Shown one piece after another: positions 52,475-60,898 of a DNA stretch of 64,000 bases. Source of the DNA: Candidatus Pelagibacter sp. (GTDB lineage: Bacteria; Pseudomonadota; Alphaproteobacteria; Pelagibacterales; Pelagibacteraceae); contig JAOHHF010000002.1 in the NCBI GenBank assembly GCA_028099475.1, positions 1 to 64,000 on the forward strand, read 5' to 3'. Position 1 is the stretch's first letter. Every line of letters starts with the position of its first letter. The notes below the pieces were generated by a model. That model had not been told where the DNA came from, ran no database searches, and was given only the letters and a program-made list of their open reading frames with translations. Position numbers and translations under genes: made by a program.

Positions 52475-53419
52475 ATGAAAAAACTTTTAGGGATCGTGGT
52501 TCTGGGTTTGTTGTTAAGTGGGAGTGCTTATGCAGAAAAAAGAAGTTGGATTTGTAATAAAATTGACAAAAATATATCTGAATGCAATTCAAATAGAATC
52601 TCTGATTCTTTTAAAATTAAAGAAATATTTGTCGGTGAAACAAGCAATAGCTTACCATCAGGTAATGGAAAAATATCTTTTGAAGTAAATGGTGAGAGAG
52701 TTGATGATTATGCAAAAGGTTTTTTTGTTTTAGACAAAGATAATTATCTAATATTACATACAGGCGAACAACATGTTGATAACAACATATACTATAAGAA
52801 AAACAAAAAACTTTACAAAACACAATATTATAATGGGGAAGTATTTGAGGGGACATATTATTTAAAGACTATTAATCCAAAAAAAGGAATATTTAAGTCC
52901 AATAAAGGAGATAGATACAATGGAACTTTTACAAAGGACGGGCAATATTTAAATGGAATTTACCATTTTAAAGATGGAAGAAAAATAAAATATAAAAATT
53001 CAAAAACAACATTAAAAACTAAAGAAGATAAAACTAATTTATATTTAACAACTTATTTATCAATAATAACTCTAGTCATTATTTATATTTTATTTCGATA
53101 CTTTAAAAAGATTAATGTTAAAAAATCTAATATTATCAAAAGGATTAAAGCTGATTTATATAATTTTGGATTAAGAAGCAAAGGAGACTATAACGCTTTG
53201 ATAGTTGTTATTATTATCTTAGGACCAGGTGTTTTAACTATTCTATCTTGGATTTTATCAAAGTTAGGGAGTGAGTCTTTAAGTAATTTACTAGATATTA
53301 TATTCATGCCAACTGGCAAACTAAATTTTATTGTATTTATATATGTGCTCTTGTCCACTCTTGCTGTTTCGTTAATAATCTTAGTTCAAATCTTAGATAA
53401 ATTTAATAAAACTAAATAA
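52475..53419 (+). CDS. Membrane protein with periplasmic MORN-like repeats
   Basis: 314 residues. Signal peptide or anchor (KLLGIVVLGLLLSGSAYA), then a domain of about 150 residues with MORN-like repeats: YYNGEVFEGTYYLKT, KGDRYNGTFTKDGQYLNG and YHFKDGRKIKYKN. Three membrane helices follow (LYLTTYLSIITLVIIYILF, ALIVVIIILGPGVLTILSWI, FIVFIYVLLSTLAVSLIIL). The repeat assignment is by pattern. It is the last gene before a promoter-bearing gap. Confidence 0.55.
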   Translation: MKKLLGIVVLGLLLSGSAYAEKRSWICNKIDKNISECNSNRISDSFKIKEIFVGETSNSLPSGNGKISFEVNGERVDDYAKGFFVLDKDNYLILHTGEQHVDNNIYYKKNKKLYKTQYYNGEVFEGTYYLKTINPKKGIFKSNKGDRYNGTFTKDGQYLNGIYHFKDGRKIKYKNSKTTLKTKEDKTNLYLTTYLSIITLVIIYILFRYFKKINVKKSNIIKRIKADLYNFGLRSKGDYNALIVVIIILGPGVLTILSWILSKLGSESLSNLLDIIFMPTGKLNFIVFIYVLLSTLAVSLIILVQILDKFNKTK

Positions 53420-53436
53420 ACTTTATCCCTAGCCAC

Positions 53437-53483
53437 GCCTCAGGCTTCTTTAATCCTGTTTAGTATTAGTTATTTCCTGAGGC
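53437..53483. repeat. Inverted repeat GCCTCAGG ... CCTGAGGC
   Basis: Perfect eight-base arms (53437-53444 and 53476-53483) around 31 bases, relatively GC-rich for this genome. It directly precedes the promoter of the next operon. It may end the upstream transcript or be an operator. No T-run follows the stem. Confidence 0.5.
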
Positions 53484-53510
53484 TTGATCCTTGATTATTG
53501 AGCCTATAAT
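53484..53510 (+). promoter_or_regulatory. Promoter of the 53.5-58.5 kb operon
   Basis: A perfect TATAAT -10 (53505-53510) with TTGATC (53484-53489) 15 bases before it. The short spacer is the only flaw. The leader would be under 20 bases and ends in AAGGAG (53525-53530), four bases before the first ATG. Confidence 0.6.
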
Positions 53511-53534
53511 GTTGCTTATAACAAAAGGAGAAAT

Positions 53535-53738
53535 ATGGATAAATTTACTAAAGGAATATTGACTGTAATTGCAGTTGGAATAATTGGATTAAATGTTCAA
53601 ATGATGAATGACGGTGGTTTCATTACTAAAGCACATGCTGCAAGTGATTGTGGGAGTAGATTTGAACCTTGCTATGTATATGTAGATGGTGGATCAGTAA
53701 GTGTTAATGGTATGGTAATGACTATGTCTATGGACTAA
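53535..53738 (+). CDS. Small secreted protein, first gene of the helicase operon
   Basis: 67 residues. An N-terminal helix ILTVIAVGIIGLNVQMM and AHAASDCG look like a signal sequence with cleavage near residue 36. The mature peptide of about 30 residues has two cysteines (SDCGSRFEPCYVYVDGG), likely a disulfide. It has the best promoter and ribosome site in this block, so it may be abundant. Similar short MDKFTK-type proteins are, as I recall, widespread without known function. Confidence 0.6.
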   Translation: MDKFTKGILTVIAVGIIGLNVQMMNDGGFITKAHAASDCGSRFEPCYVYVDGGSVSVNGMVMTMSMD

Positions 53739-53741
53739 TAA

Positions 53742-54002
53742 ATGACAGACAAGAAAAACAGCACACTAAATAAAATTCTAGAATATCCGTTAAAGAATAA
53801 AATAACTACATCTATCACATTCATTGTTTATTTATTGATCTATAAAGTAATTGATATGAATACAATCCAATGGTTTGGGGACGACATGTTTATAAGAGAG
53901 GGCAACATATTAGAATTTATTGTTGTAGCAGTATTCATGGGATCTTGTGTAATTGTTGCAATTGCTATTATTGCTGATGCTCTTAGAGGTAGGTTATTTT
54001 AA
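53742..54002 (+). CDS. Small two-helix membrane protein
   Basis: 86 residues: basic N-terminus, helix ITTSITFIVYLLIYKVID, a polar loop (WFGDDMFIREGNI) and helix FIVVAVFMGSCVIVAIAIIA. No family recognised. It begins three bases after the small secreted protein and overlaps the next gene by one base (TAATG). Confidence 0.55.
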   Translation: MTDKKNSTLNKILEYPLKNKITTSITFIVYLLIYKVIDMNTIQWFGDDMFIREGNILEFIVVAVFMGSCVIVAIAIIADALRGRLF

Positions 54003-54217
54003 TGAAAAAGAAAGAAAACATATTTGTTAGAATGTTGCTTTATGGAACTAAAAATCCTTTAGCATTTTTAGGTTTCAGTTGCTGGGGTGGAATGATCCCT
54101 TTAGGAATTTTAGATGGTGCGTTAGGTTGGGATTTACCTGGTTGGTTTATTTCTTTTGTCATAATTTTAGGGTTTGTTTTTTTAGGTCTATCTCAAAAAT
54201 ATGAGCCAAAAGCATAA
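54002..54217 (+). CDS. Small two-helix membrane protein
   Basis: 71 residues with helices LAFLGFSCWGGMIPLGILDG and WFISFVIILGFVFLGL, glycine-rich between. No family recognised. It is coupled to both neighbours by TAATG overlaps, so production is presumably matched to theirs. Confidence 0.55.
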   Translation: MKKKENIFVRMLLYGTKNPLAFLGFSCWGGMIPLGILDGALGWDLPGWFISFVIILGFVFLGLSQKYEPKA

Positions 54218-54858
54218 TGAAAAATCTACTATCTATAATATTTATCAGTTTGATTATTGCTGGGTGCAATAGAGAAGAGAACAATGAACGTAAAGCCTTA
54301 TCTCATTGTGCTGATATTAAATATATCAAAAATCTAAACGCATACCCTCAAATTATCTTAACTAAAGATAGAAGATTAGGAATAATTAAAGAGTTAGAAA
54401 ATCGAGAAATCACTATCAAAAAGTGGATGAAAGAAAACAATACCGCAAAGGATTTGATGGGTCCTATAAAAGCAAAAGATAAATTTAATAATTTAGCAGA
54501 TGAAACTAGCATAACTCTTTTTTTATTAATGAGTGAAGCGCCTAGTGAAGCGGCAGATATTCAGGCATTAAATGAAAAAACTATTGATTATAAAGTTGAT
54601 TATAAAAAAGAAGAATTCTTTTACTATGCAGAATTTCACTTAGAATGTTGGAATGAATACAAGAGAGATAATGGTTATTATTCTAAAGAATTTATAAACA
54701 AATATTTAGAATGGCAAAAACAAGATGTTACCAATTTAGGAAAACAAAGTTATGAATTTTTAAATGAAATGATAACACTTACTGAAAACTACAGTTACAC
54801 ATCAAAATTTAGAGAACATTTTAAAATCGTAATGGTTACACTCCCTCCGAGAAAATAA
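54217..54858 (+). CDS. Putative lipoprotein
   Basis: 213 residues with a lipoprotein signal: MKNLLSIIFISLIIAGC, lipobox IIAG-Cys17, followed by Asn-Arg. The mature part is helical and charged, with two further cysteines (SHCADIKY and LECWNEYK). No family recognised. It overlaps the upstream membrane gene by one base and precedes the helicase gene by three bases, so all are in one transcription unit. Confidence 0.6.
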   Translation: MKNLLSIIFISLIIAGCNREENNERKALSHCADIKYIKNLNAYPQIILTKDRRLGIIKELENREITIKKWMKENNTAKDLMGPIKAKDKFNNLADETSITLFLLMSEAPSEAADIQALNEKTIDYKVDYKKEEFFYYAEFHLECWNEYKRDNGYYSKEFINKYLEWQKQDVTNLGKQSYEFLNEMITLTENYSYTSKFREHFKIVMVTLPPRK

Positions 54859-54861
54859 CTT

Positions 54862-57800
54862 ATGAATATTAAAAAATATATTCGAAGTGCTAAATCATGG
54901 AAAGATCTAAATAAAACTTTAGAAAACTTCACTAAATCAAATAGAGCTAAACTAGCTGGAGATATTTTTGAGTATCTTACAAAGCTATATCTTGAAACAG
55001 CACCTCAATATAAATCTAAATTAAGAAAGGTTTATCTAGAAAAAGAGGTACCAAGTAACCTTAGAAAGAAGCTAAATTTACCTGATACTGATGAGGGAAT
55101 AGATCTAATAGCTGAGACTAATGATAAGGAATACTGGGCTATTCAATGTAAATACAGATCTAATTCAAATGAAACATTAACCATTAAAGATGATCTATCT
55201 ACATTTAACAATCTTGCATTTACTCATTGTAAAAATATCACTCACGGGATTGTTTGTGCAACAGTTAACAAGCCACCTAAAAAGATAAAGTTATTAAAAT
55301 CAATTGGATTTGAATTATTAGAAACTTGGCTTGGATTAGATGATGGGGATTTATTTGCTCAAATAAAAGCTAAATGTGTTGGTAAAAAATATAAGCCTAT
55401 TGTTTTAAAACCAAGACCTCACCAAGTAACAGCTATTAAAAAAACCATAGATCACTTTAAATCTAATGAAAGAGGCAAGATCATTATGCCTTGTGGAACA
55501 GGTAAGAGTTTAACTGCATTTTGGATAGCAAAGAAAATGGGAGTTAAATCAATACTTGTTGCAGTACCAAGTTTAGCTTTACTTCAACAAACATTAAAGG
55601 TTTGGACTAGAGAGTTTTTAATTAATGGAATTGAGCCTGAATGGTTTTGTGTCTGTAGTGATGGAACCGTTAAAGATAACCAGGATGATTATGTAACTGA
55701 TACCTCAGATCTTGGTATCAAAGTTGATACAGATCCAAAGTTGATTAAACAATTTTTGAAGAAGAGAACTTCAAAGATCAAAGTATTATTCACAACTTAT
55801 CAATCTGGAAGAGCAACATCTAAAGGATCAAGAGGATTTACTTATGATTTAGGAATTATGGATGAGGCTCACAAAACAGTTGGTTCTAAAACCAAAGAGA
55901 TGGCTCATCTACTTCATCAAAAGAATGTGAAGATCAAAAAGAGAATTTCTATGACTGCAACAGAGAGATTATTTAGAGGTGATAGTGATGAGTTTATGTC
56001 TATGGATAATCCTAGAGATTATGGATCATTGATTTATGAACTAAGCTTTAAGAAAGCAATTAACTCAAAACCACCCATTATTTCTGATTATAAAATAATT
56101 ACATTTGGAATAACGGTTCCTGAAATTGAGGAGATCTATAATTCTAATAAATACTTAGAAGTTAAAAAAGTATTAAAAGATATAACAGCAAGAGAGCTCG
56201 CAACAGCACTCGCTCTTAGAAAAGCTATCAAAAAGTTTAAGATTAATAATGCTATTTCATTTCATAGATCAATAAGACGAGCTAATAATTTTAGAACACA
56301 ACAAGATCTAATTACAAAAATTTATTCTGAATATGGAAAATTAAAATCATTTCACGTATCTGGAGATATGCCAACATCTGATAGAGCAACTCAAATGAGA
56401 GAATTTTCAAAAGGTAAAGGTTTAATGACTAACGCTAGATGTTTAGCCGAAGGAGTTGATTTACCTGCAATTGATTGTGTGTGTTTTACTGATCCTAAAA
56501 GAAGTAAAGTTGACATCGTTCAGGCTGCAGGGAGAGCTTTGCGTTTATCAAAAGGTAAAAAATTTGGTTATATTTTAATTCCAATATTTATTCCTGCAGG
56601 AGCTGACTTTAATGAAGCTGCAGAGGAGCAAGGTTTTGATGATGTTGCAATAACTGTCAGAGCATTAGCAACAACGGATACAAGAATTACAGAATATTTA
56701 AGAGTAATTTCAGAAGGTAAGAAACCTAGTGGAGGTTCTCCAGTTGAAGGTATTACATCAGCTAACAGTCTTTATAAAATTGAAGCAGAAGAGTTTGATA
56801 AAGCAATAAAACTTAAGGTTTGGGATAAAGTTGCAGTTGTCAACTATCGAAATTATTTTGATGCAAAAAAATATGCTTTATCATTAAAGTTAAAAAACTC
56901 TAATGAATGGAAAATATTAAAAAGAAAAAAACTTATACCCAAAGATATTCCACATACACCTGATGTTGTTTATAAAGAGTGGAAAAGTTGGGGAGAATTT
57001 TTAGGAACAGGTAATGTATCTTATCGTGGTAAAAAAACATCAACTTACCAAGAGGCTAAAACTTACGCAAGAAAGTTAAATCTTAAAAATGCAGCACAAT
57101 GGTTTAAGCATACAAAGTCTAAAAATTTTCCAACAGATATACCATCGATGGTTTACAGATATAAAGAATTTGAAGGTTTTGGTGAATTCTTAGGTACAAA
57201 AAATAAAAGTTTCGCAGGCAAAAATAAACAAAACTATCTCAATTATAAACAAACTAAAAAATTTGCACAAAAACTTAAGTTGAAAAGTATGAATGAATGG
57301 TTCAAATATTTTAAAAAAAATAAATTACCACACAATATTATTCTCTACCCCAATCAAAAGTTTAATGAATTTGAAGGATGGGGTGTTTTTTTAGGTAACG
57401 GAAATATAAGATCGCAAGATATTATTTTTTTAGAATATGAAAAAGCAAAAAAAAAATTAAAATCTTTTAAATTTACTTCACAAAATGAATTTCGAAGAGC
57501 TGCATTTAAAAATGCTATTCCAAAAGGAGTGCCTAAAGCTCCACATATAGTATATGGAAAAAAATTCAAAGGTTACGACGATTTTTTATCTAATCCTTAC
57601 GCAAAAAGAATTAAATATCGCTCATATAAACTTAGTAAAAAGTTTGCTCAATCTTTAAAATTAAAAAAAGCATCTGAATGGAAAAAATTAATATACGATC
57701 AAAAACTACCAATTGATATACCTAAAGCTCCTCAAAATGTTTATAAAGAATTTGAGGGTTGGGGTATTTTTTTAGACTCAGGAAATAGAGTTGGTTATAG

Positions 57801-58170
57801 AAATCAAATTTATTTAGATTTTAATGATGTAAAAAAATATGCTCGTAATAAAAAAATTAATAATAGAAATGAATGGTTTGAGCACTGTCAAAAAAAATTA
57901 AATCCACTGAATATACCCCAGTCAGTTGACATAATATATAAAGACCGTGGTTGGAAAAATTGGGATGATTTTTTAGGAACGTCTAAATTTATTACATTTA
58001 ATGAAGCAAAAAAATATGCTTCCAGTCTTGAGATTAATGGATGGAATCAATGGAATGAATATTTTAAAAAAAATAAAAGACCAACTGGAATTCCAGCCAA
58101 ACCACATAATACTTATAAAAAAGAATGGAAAGATTGGCCTGATTTTCTAGGCAAAAAAACTAAAAGCTAA
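54862..58170 (+). CDS. Mrr-like nuclease / SF2 helicase fusion with seven C-terminal INT_rpt-like repeats
   Basis: 1102 residues in three parts. (1) Residues 30-170: PD-(D/E)xK nuclease, Asp81 in EGIDLIAE and Gln95-x-Lys97 in WAIQCKYR. (2) About 183-640: superfamily 2 helicase, RPHQ (185-188), Walker A CGTGKS (211-216), DEAH (334-337), SMTAT (363-367) and motif VI QAAGRALR (554-561). This pair resembles the N-terminal parts of COG4889 / type ISP restriction enzymes. (3) About 665-1102: seven repeats of 50-70 residues, consensus AKKYA-L-LK---EW and IP--P---YKEWxGWGxFLG, like the phage-integrase repeat unit. The methyltransferase and target-recognition domains of type ISP enzymes are absent. 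Confidence 0.85.
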   Translation: MNIKKYIRSAKSWKDLNKTLENFTKSNRAKLAGDIFEYLTKLYLETAPQYKSKLRKVYLEKEVPSNLRKKLNLPDTDEGIDLIAETNDKEYWAIQCKYRSNSNETLTIKDDLSTFNNLAFTHCKNITHGIVCATVNKPPKKIKLLKSIGFELLETWLGLDDGDLFAQIKAKCVGKKYKPIVLKPRPHQVTAIKKTIDHFKSNERGKIIMPCGTGKSLTAFWIAKKMGVKSILVAVPSLALLQQTLKVWTREFLINGIEPEWFCVCSDGTVKDNQDDYVTDTSDLGIKVDTDPKLIKQFLKKRTSKIKVLFTTYQSGRATSKGSRGFTYDLGIMDEAHKTVGSKTKEMAHLLHQKNVKIKKRISMTATERLFRGDSDEFMSMDNPRDYGSLIYELSFKKAINSKPPIISDYKIITFGITVPEIEEIYNSNKYLEVKKVLKDITARELATALALRKAIKKFKINNAISFHRSIRRANNFRTQQDLITKIYSEYGKLKSFHVSGDMPTSDRATQMREFSKGKGLMTNARCLAEGVDLPAIDCVCFTDPKRSKVDIVQAAGRALRLSKGKKFGYILIPIFIPAGADFNEAAEEQGFDDVAITVRALATTDTRITEYLRVISEGKKPSGGSPVEGITSANSLYKIEAEEFDKAIKLKVWDKVAVVNYRNYFDAKKYALSLKLKNSNEWKILKRKKLIPKDIPHTPDVVYKEWKSWGEFLGTGNVSYRGKKTSTYQEAKTYARKLNLKNAAQWFKHTKSKNFPTDIPSMVYRYKEFEGFGEFLGTKNKSFAGKNKQNYLNYKQTKKFAQKLKLKSMNEWFKYFKKNKLPHNIILYPNQKFNEFEGWGVFLGNGNIRSQDIIFLEYEKAKKKLKSFKFTSQNEFRRAAFKNAIPKGVPKAPHIVYGKKFKGYDDFLSNPYAKRIKYRSYKLSKKFAQSLKLKKASEWKKLIYDQKLPIDIPKAPQNVYKEFEGWGIFLDSGNRVGYRNQIYLDFNDVKKYARNKKINNRNEWFEHCQKKLNPLNIPQSVDIIYKDRGWKNWDDFLGTSKFITFNEAKKYASSLEINGWNQWNEYFKKNKRPTGIPAKPHNTYKKEWKDWPDFLGKKTKS
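56854..58161 (+). repeat. Seven tandem protein-coding repeats (INT_rpt-like) in the helicase gene
   Basis: Units begin near the segments YFDAKKYALSLKL, YQEAKTYARKLNL, YKQTKKFAQKLKL, YEKAKKKLKSFKF, YKLSKKFAQSLKL, FNDVKKYARNKKI and FNEAKKYASSLEI. Each ends in a GWG/GFG-type aromatic and FLG block. They have diverged to moderate identity, so the array is old rather than a recent slippage product. Confidence 0.85.
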
Positions 58171-58508
58171 TGACTGTAACAAGAGGTCAGCCCAGAATTA
58201 ATCAATTTGTAGAAATATCCATTAGTTATAAAGTTATTCAATATTGCCATCGCTTTAATGAAAGCCCTTTTAAAGCTTGGAAACGATTAATTAAACATAG
58301 AGCTTTTAAAGATTTAATGAGCGAACATTTTAAAAAAGATGTTGCAGAATTTAGAGTTAATCAATTAACAAAAAATTACGATAGTTCTAAGAATTTTTAT
58401 TATAAACATATTAAAAAATGGATAAAAAATAGAACTTTAGGCATCGGATCTTTGATGAATAAGGATCTCTTAAAAAAGTATCCTAAAATCCTTAACTACT
58501 CTAACTAA
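58170..58508 (+). CDS. Small basic protein coupled to the helicase
   Basis: 112 residues, strongly basic and probably helical, without signal peptide (RVNQLTKNYDSSKNFYYKHI, KKWIKNRTLG). Its ATG overlaps the helicase stop (TAATG), so it is translated with it. The basic charge would fit a nucleic-acid-binding accessory factor. No family recognised. Confidence 0.55.
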   Translation: MTVTRGQPRINQFVEISISYKVIQYCHRFNESPFKAWKRLIKHRAFKDLMSEHFKKDVAEFRVNQLTKNYDSSKNFYYKHIKKWIKNRTLGIGSLMNKDLLKKYPKILNYSN

Positions 58509-58562
58509 TAGAAAATAACTGAACATTTAGAATAGTTAAAAAATTCTGTACGTCTCTTTAAT

Positions 58563-58579
58563 TATAATAATTTAAGGAG
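58563..58579 (+). promoter_or_regulatory. -10 box and ribosome site for the 58.6-59.6 kb gene pair
   Basis: TATAAT at 58563-58568 and AAGGAG at 58574-58579, five bases before the ATG. They are so close that a transcript from this -10 would begin inside or after the ribosome site, so the -10 may be coincidental. The -35 is not clear. Confidence 0.3.
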
Positions 58580-58584
58580 AATAA

Positions 58585-59130
58585 ATGCAGACACTAAGCA
58601 AGAAAACATTAGCTAATAGACTTAATTCAAAAAAATCAACAGGACCAAAGTCTTTAGCTGGTAAAAGAAAATCAAGTTTAAATTCCATCAAACATGGTTT
58701 GTATGGAGAAAAGATAGCAATCATTGGTGAAAATGTTGATGAGATCAATGATATTATTGAACGATTAGTTAAAGAGTTAAAACCAATTGGGATTAATCAA
58801 GAAATAATCGTTTCAAAAATGGTTGATCTTGCCATTCGATTAAGAAGAATTCCTTTATTAGAAGCAGGAGTACTTAATCATGAAATGCAAGAGTATGAGG
58901 CTGATAAATATAAAGAAGATATAGCTGAAGTCGTAGGCGGAGGAGATAAAAAAACCATGATGCTATCCTCAAATGTAATCGTTAGGAAATCAGGGCTTTC
59001 ATTTGCAAGAGATTGTAATAGTGGCAGTGCTATTTTAAAGCTTAACACCATTGAAGACAAACTGCTCTCAAAATACTTCAAACTATTAGAAATTTTAAAA
59101 AGACTTCAAAAAAAGAAAGGAGCCCTATAA
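58585..59130 (+). CDS. STGPK-motif protein of mobile-element type
   Basis: 181 residues. The N-terminus has NRLNSKKSTGPKSLAGKRKS then SLNSIKHGLYGE. This NAxxSTGPKTxxGKxxSxxNAxKHGL motif is common in phage, plasmid and accessory-region proteins, some labelled terminase small subunit. The rest is helical (ELKPIGINQEIIVSKMVDLA, LRRIPLLEAGVLNHEMQEYE). It is probably DNA-associated. The strong AAGGAG precedes the ATG. Its stop overlaps the next gene (TAATG). Confidence 0.6.
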   Translation: MQTLSKKTLANRLNSKKSTGPKSLAGKRKSSLNSIKHGLYGEKIAIIGENVDEINDIIERLVKELKPIGINQEIIVSKMVDLAIRLRRIPLLEAGVLNHEMQEYEADKYKEDIAEVVGGGDKKTMMLSSNVIVRKSGLSFARDCNSGSAILKLNTIEDKLLSKYFKLLEILKRLQKKKGAL

Positions 59131-59585
59131 TGAAAAAAAAATATAGTGCTCGACTTAAAGTATCCAAATCTCGCAAAAGTAAACTTGGTAAAACGAAGCC
59201 AAACTTTAACAAAATGGTTAAAGATCAATGTAAACGTTTTGAGCAATTGGGTGAAAAAAAAATTGGTGAAACGAAGCCAAATTTAGACGCACCAACTTTA
59301 AATATTGAGCTTAAGGAAGTTGAGAAAATTGATGTTAAATCTGATCATGAAATTGAACTTGAAAAATATCAACAGCAGAGAAGACTTGAGCGAGAGGCTT
59401 ATATTAAAAAGGAGAGGGAAAAAGAAAATACTATTAAATTCGAAATTGTCTCACCTATTAGAAAAGACCCTAGTAGAGGAATGAAATTTGTTAGTTGTAA
59501 TAATGAGCCAATTAATAGAGGAAGATTAGGTCATTCTAAGACTTTTTTAAAAGATATTAAAAAACCTAAGACTTATTACTGGTAA
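59130..59585 (+). CDS. Basic low-complexity protein
   Basis: 151 residues, rich in Lys, Glu and Arg, without signal peptide. The N-terminal region repeats KLGKTKPNFN and KIGETKPNLD, mirrored by a near-identical DNA repeat (ACGAAGCCAAA twice). A charged coiled-coil stretch follows (QQQRRLEREAYIKKEREKEN), and the end is RGRLGHSKTFLKDIKKPKT. No family recognised. It is coupled to the STGPK-motif gene. Confidence 0.5.
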   Translation: MKKKYSARLKVSKSRKSKLGKTKPNFNKMVKDQCKRFEQLGEKKIGETKPNLDAPTLNIELKEVEKIDVKSDHEIELEKYQQQRRLEREAYIKKEREKENTIKFEIVSPIRKDPSRGMKFVSCNNEPINRGRLGHSKTFLKDIKKPKTYYW

Positions 59586-59628
59586 TGAGAGGTTGAGAAT
59601 GTTTAAATATTCATTTAAAATATAAATT

Positions 59629-60741
59629 ATGCTAACTTATATTATTCCATTTATTATCTTGATTTTAGTTGTGGTATTTATCCACGAGTATGGTCACTAT
59701 TATTTTGCAAGAAAATATGGGGTTGGGGTTACTGATTTCTCAATTGGTTTTGGTAAAGAAATATTTGGTTGGAATGATAAATCAGGTACCAGATGGAAGA
59801 TCTGTTGGATCCCACTTGGAGGATACGTCAAATTTTTTGGGGACCGTAATGTGTTTTCGCAGGCTGATCATGAAAAAATATTAAAACAATATAATAAAGA
59901 AGATCAAGAAAAGTTATTTGTTATAAAGCCTTTATATCAAAGAGCTTTAATAGTATTTGGTGGGCCTTTAGCTAATTTTTTATTAGCGATAGCAATATTC
60001 TTTTGTATTTATACTTTTGTTGGTAAAGATTTTACCCCAGCAATGATCACCGAAGTTCAAAAAGATAGTCCTGCAATGGTTGGAGGGCTAAAAGATAATG
60101 ATGTTATTCTAGAAATTGATGGCAATAAAGTTGAAAGCATCATGGATGTATCAAAGTTTATTACAACATCTATAGGAGAAATTATTGATTTTAAAGTTGA
60201 ACGATTAGATCAAGAATATTTGATAAAAGTTAAACCCAATATTGTCTTTAGTGAAGATAATTTAGGTAATATGATTAACAAGAGAATGGTCGGCATCAAG
60301 CTTGGAGCTGTTAACAATGAAATTAATCATGTTAAATTAGGACCTGCTCAAGCAATCATTCATTCAGTAAAAGAGGTGTATTTTGTCAGTGCCTCTTCAC
60401 TTAAATATATAGGTAGCATGATTAAAGGAAGTGGGGACACTTCTCAATTAGGTGGCCCTATTCGAATTGCAAAAATTACTGGTCAAGTTGCAGAAATTGG
60501 GATCTTGCCTTTTATCTCTATAATGGCTTATATTTCAATTAGCCTTGGTTTAATTAACTTATTTCCAATACCAATGTTGGATGGGGGACACTTAATGTTT
60601 TATGCATTTGAGAAGGTTTTAGGACGTCCTTTATCACAGAAAACACAGGAAGGTTTTTTTCGAATCGGAATGTTTTTGTTGGTATCATTGATGTTTTTTA
60701 CAACCTTTAATGACCTAAAAGACTTAGGTTTGTTCAATTAA
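59629..60741 (+). CDS. rseP: RIP zinc metalloprotease (RseP/YaeL family)
   Basis: 370-residue intramembrane site-2 protease. The zinc motif is HEYGH (residues 19-23) in the first helix. One PDZ domain follows (MITEVQKDSPAMVGGLKDND), and the second zinc ligand is in NLFPIPMLDGGH. It cleaves membrane-bound anti-sigma factors or signal-peptide remnants. It stands beside HU rather than in the usual dxr-rseP-bamA cluster, so it may be a paralogue. Confidence 0.93.
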   Translation: MLTYIIPFIILILVVVFIHEYGHYYFARKYGVGVTDFSIGFGKEIFGWNDKSGTRWKICWIPLGGYVKFFGDRNVFSQADHEKILKQYNKEDQEKLFVIKPLYQRALIVFGGPLANFLLAIAIFFCIYTFVGKDFTPAMITEVQKDSPAMVGGLKDNDVILEIDGNKVESIMDVSKFITTSIGEIIDFKVERLDQEYLIKVKPNIVFSEDNLGNMINKRMVGIKLGAVNNEINHVKLGPAQAIIHSVKEVYFVSASSLKYIGSMIKGSGDTSQLGGPIRIAKITGQVAEIGILPFISIMAYISISLGLINLFPIPMLDGGHLMFYAFEKVLGRPLSQKTQEGFFRIGMFLLVSLMFFTTFNDLKDLGLFN

Positions 60742-60810
60742 TTACAGGTTTATTAACATTAAAAAAGTAAGTAAAATCAATACTTATTTAATAAATTACA
60801 ACATATTGTA

Positions 60811-60827
60811 TCTTAAAAAATTTAAGA
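60811..60827. repeat. Small inverted repeat upstream of HU
   Basis: TCTTAAA-AAA-TTTAAGA, seven-base arms, in the 157-base gap between rseP and the HU gene. It could be an operator or a weak hairpin. The rest of the gap is AT-rich and should contain the HU promoter, which I cannot place with confidence. Confidence 0.35.
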
Positions 60828-60898
60828 CACTAAAAAAAAGCTTGATTTACTAGGGTTTATGACAAGTATGGAAATTAACCAACAAAACCGGAGCTAAA

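Noticed and set aside
56854..58161. CRISPR-like or recent tandem DNA repeat
   Set aside because: The repeats are at protein level with diverged DNA and in frame throughout. They have no constant direct repeat and no spacers.
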